This document shows positions 6,842-8,233 of a stretch of 8,233 nucleotides of DNA, one piece after another (the stretch's first letter is position 1; each line of letters starts with the position of its first letter). Source of the stretch: Pirellulales bacterium (GTDB lineage Bacteria > Planctomycetota > Planctomycetia > Pirellulales > JALHLM01); contig JALHLM010000256.1 of NCBI GenBank assembly GCA_022844585.1, positions 1 to 8,233 of the forward strand. Reading direction: 5' to 3'. A program made the position numbers and the translations under genes. Below the pieces are notes generated by a model. That model saw nothing but the letters and a program-made list of their open reading frames with translations. It had not been told where the DNA came from and did no database searches.

Positions 6842-6906
6842 AAGCCCAGGGAAGGCCACCATCGACGTTGCCAATGGAAAAATCTCCCAGGGCCCTCCCT
6901 GGGCTT
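6842..6906. repeat. 11-bp inverted repeat overlapping a second hairpin
   Basis: AAGCCCAGGGA (6842-6852) is exactly inverted as TCCCTGGGCTT (6896-6906), leaving a 43-base loop. A second CCCAGGG copy inside the loop (6886-6892) pairs with the same right arm, so the two hairpins are mutually exclusive. The element sits in the divergent intergenic region. Confidence 0.55.
6878..6903 (-). terminator. Possible intrinsic terminator on the minus strand
   Basis: Read on the minus strand, a 7-bp GC-rich stem (CCCAGGG/CCCTGGG, 6903-6886, four-base loop) is followed after three bases by TTTTT (6882-6878). This has the form of a short intrinsic terminator. It points toward the SpsF-type gene, so it would stop minus-strand transcripts coming from inside the sulfotransferase region before they reach the operon. 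Confidence 0.4.
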
Positions 6907-6984
6907 AGCGGCTTAGCGCTGGCGGCGCTGTCAGATGTCCAAGCGGCTCTGCTCGTCACGCCTCGCGAGGTTCGCCCCGGGAAC

Positions 6985-6990
6985 TATACT
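6985..6990 (+). promoter_or_regulatory. Candidate -10 box for the sulfotransferase gene
   Basis: TATACT lies 50 bp before the ATG at 7041 and is close to the sigma70 -10 consensus. No good -35 element is found at the expected distance, so this is tentative. Confidence 0.3.
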
Positions 6991-7040
6991 GAATCCATCG
7001 TCGCGGCCTGCCATTTTGCGTCCCTCGATTCATCCCCAGC

Positions 7041-8072
7041 ATGTTGAATTCCCTCCGCGGCAGCAAAGTCAAAGGTTGGAGCGGTCCCTGGAAGATGGCC
7101 GCTTACGAGGCCGCGTTTCGCGTGTTTTGCCGACACCGGCAGGGGGCGAAGCCGAACATTCTGCTGCATTGCACCCGCCGCACCGGTTCGACCTGGCTGA
7201 TGAACACGGTTTGCGCGCACCCCGGAATGCGGTCCGAGGGCCGGCCGTTCATGACGGCCCTCTACACGCGTCACAAGAAGCGCATCCCCGATCTGGCCAA
7301 GGCGGCAGGCTATTCGGGCGATCACAAATTCGCCTGCATGGTGCATTTCGACGGAGACGACGAACGCCGCTTTCGAGAGTTCGCGGGCGAGGTCGTCAGC
7401 GGCCGCACCGTGGTGTATCCGATGCTCCGTTTCTGGGAGCCGTATTTTCAGCGCAAGACTGATCGCGTCGTTTATCAGATGACGACCACGACTGCGATGG
7501 CCGAGTGGTTCTCCGATAACTTCCCCTGCCAGAACGTGGTGCTGTTGCGCCACCCGATCACCAGTTCGCTCAGCACGCTGGCCGCCAAGTGGCAGGTGCA
7601 TTGCTGGGATTTTCTCGATCACCGCTGGTTCGTGGAAACGCACCTCACGGGCGAGCAAGTCGAACTATCGCGCCGCATCATGGAATCCGGCTCGCCGCTC
7701 GAACAGCACGTGTTGGATTGGACGCTCAAGATGCTCGTGCCGATCCGGGCGTTGGCGTCGGGCCGACATCCGGACTGGCTCGTCGTCACCTATGAACGGA
7801 TCGTCCGCGAGCCAGACGCCGTGCTACAGGAGTTATCCCGGCAGCTCGACTTGCCCGACATCGAAGCGATGCGCAGCCAGGTGAAACGCCCCTCGCGGAC
7901 GGTGACGAAAACTTCGAGCGACAAGGTCGACGATCCGGAATACATCCTGAACCGCTGGCGGAAGAAGATCGACACGGAGCAGGAACGCCAACTGATGGCG
8001 ATTCTGGAGGCGTTTGAGATTGATACGTATCGCGTGGGGGAGGCGGAGCCGCATTTGGCGGCGCGGTCGTAG
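7041..8072 (+). CDS. PAPS-dependent sulfotransferase family protein
   Basis: A protein of 343 residues without signal peptide or membrane helix, so probably cytoplasmic. After a short basic N-terminus, a beta-strand leads into the 5'-phosphosulfate loop TRRTGSTWL (45-53). The 3'-phosphate-binding motif appears as LLRHPITSSLS (168-178), with Arg170 and Ser178 at the expected positions. VVTYERIVREP (248-258) and LNRWRKKI (303-310) are also typical of the family's C-terminal part. Such enzymes move sulfate from PAPS to hydroxyl or amino groups of carbohydrates or other acceptors. The gene is divergent from the SpsF/oxidoreductase pair, so a sugar or glycan acceptor is a reasonable inference. No clear Shine-Dalgarno precedes the ATG at 7041. 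The next in-frame ATG (7095) would still keep all motifs, so the exact start is less certain than the identity. Confidence 0.88.
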   Translation: MLNSLRGSKVKGWSGPWKMAAYEAAFRVFCRHRQGAKPNILLHCTRRTGSTWLMNTVCAHPGMRSEGRPFMTALYTRHKKRIPDLAKAAGYSGDHKFACMVHFDGDDERRFREFAGEVVSGRTVVYPMLRFWEPYFQRKTDRVVYQMTTTTAMAEWFSDNFPCQNVVLLRHPITSSLSTLAAKWQVHCWDFLDHRWFVETHLTGEQVELSRRIMESGSPLEQHVLDWTLKMLVPIRALASGRHPDWLVVTYERIVREPDAVLQELSRQLDLPDIEAMRSQVKRPSRTVTKTSSDKVDDPEYILNRWRKKIDTEQERQLMAILEAFEIDTYRVGEAEPHLAARS

Positions 8073-8233
8073 TCGTGTTTTTCCACGCAGCCTTCAGCAG
8101 TAGAATGGATTCCTCGATTTGATGAAACTTGCAAGGACACGGAGAGCGCGAAGAGAGAGAAAGTGTGTTTTTATAGGGCCGGCCGTGCACGCATTGAGTG
8201 GCGTGCACGTGAAACGGGCGGCGTACAAGTTGA
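8073..8233. other. Intergenic tail, no supported gene
   Basis: No reading frame here has recognisable content. The stretch contains a purine-rich run (about 8133-8171, GGACACGGAGAGCGCGAAG followed by GAGA repeats) and a hairpin close to the right edge. The purine-rich run resembles degenerate intergenic sequence that I associate with planctomycete genomes; this is recollection and not checked. Confidence 0.4.
8184..8209. repeat. 9-bp-stem hairpin
   Basis: CGTGCACGC (8184-8192) is exactly inverted as GCGTGCACG (8201-8209) around an eight-base loop. The stem is very GC-rich, and neither strand has a T-run after it. It lies 112 bp beyond the sulfotransferase stop, so it may be a transcript-end structure or a regulatory site of a gene beyond the window. 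Confidence 0.55.

Noticed and set aside
6784..7047. Possible 87-residue plus-strand gene in the divergent intergenic region
   Set aside because: It runs through the hairpin elements and the candidate promoter, overlaps the sulfotransferase start, and has no ribosome binding site or recognisable motif.
8184..8209. Intrinsic terminator for the sulfotransferase gene
   Set aside because: The hairpin has no T-run on the plus strand and lies 112 bp past the stop, so it is kept only as a repeat.

Overview
The window is visibly GC-rich, with tightly packed genes and two ATGA start/stop overlaps. It carries a secreted or membrane multiheme cytochrome with TPRs, a CRTAC1-type VCBS/FG-GAP protein, and surface-glycan enzymes. 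This mix, plus a small Cys/Pro-rich secreted protein of the kind common in planctomycetes, suggests a planctomycete (Pirellulales-like) chromosome. The assignment is inference from gene content; no rRNA or other phylogenetic marker is present.

Left block, minus strand (1-4194). A large membrane protein of 959 residues combines five predicted transmembrane helices, five CXXCH haem c motifs, a beta-rich domain and C-terminal TPRs. Its stop codon overlaps the start of a CRTAC1-like protein with repeated calcium-loop motifs, which runs off the left edge. A strong Shine-Dalgarno sequence for the second gene lies inside the last codons of the first. The two products are probably made together and act at or outside the cytoplasmic membrane, plausibly in electron transfer with protein-protein docking.

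Middle (4195-4962). A 189-bp gap contains a perfect 20-bp palindrome and a 14-bp inverted repeat with a folded loop. A small gene for an exported, Cys- and Pro-containing protein of unknown function (4384-4800, minus) follows, then a 162-bp gap.

Right block (4963-8233). A minus-strand pair encodes an SpsF-type cytidylyltransferase-like protein and then a Gfo/Idh/MocA oxidoreductase, joined by an ATGA overlap. A sulfotransferase gene is divergently transcribed across a 318-bp intergenic region. That region contains alternative hairpins, a repeated CCGAATT motif and weak promoter candidates. These three genes fit modification of a surface glycan (an activated sugar, a redox-modified sugar and a sulfated product), although no NeuB-like synthase or glycosyltransferase lies inside the window. 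The last 160 bp hold no gene that I can support, only a purine-rich stretch and a 9-bp-stem hairpin.
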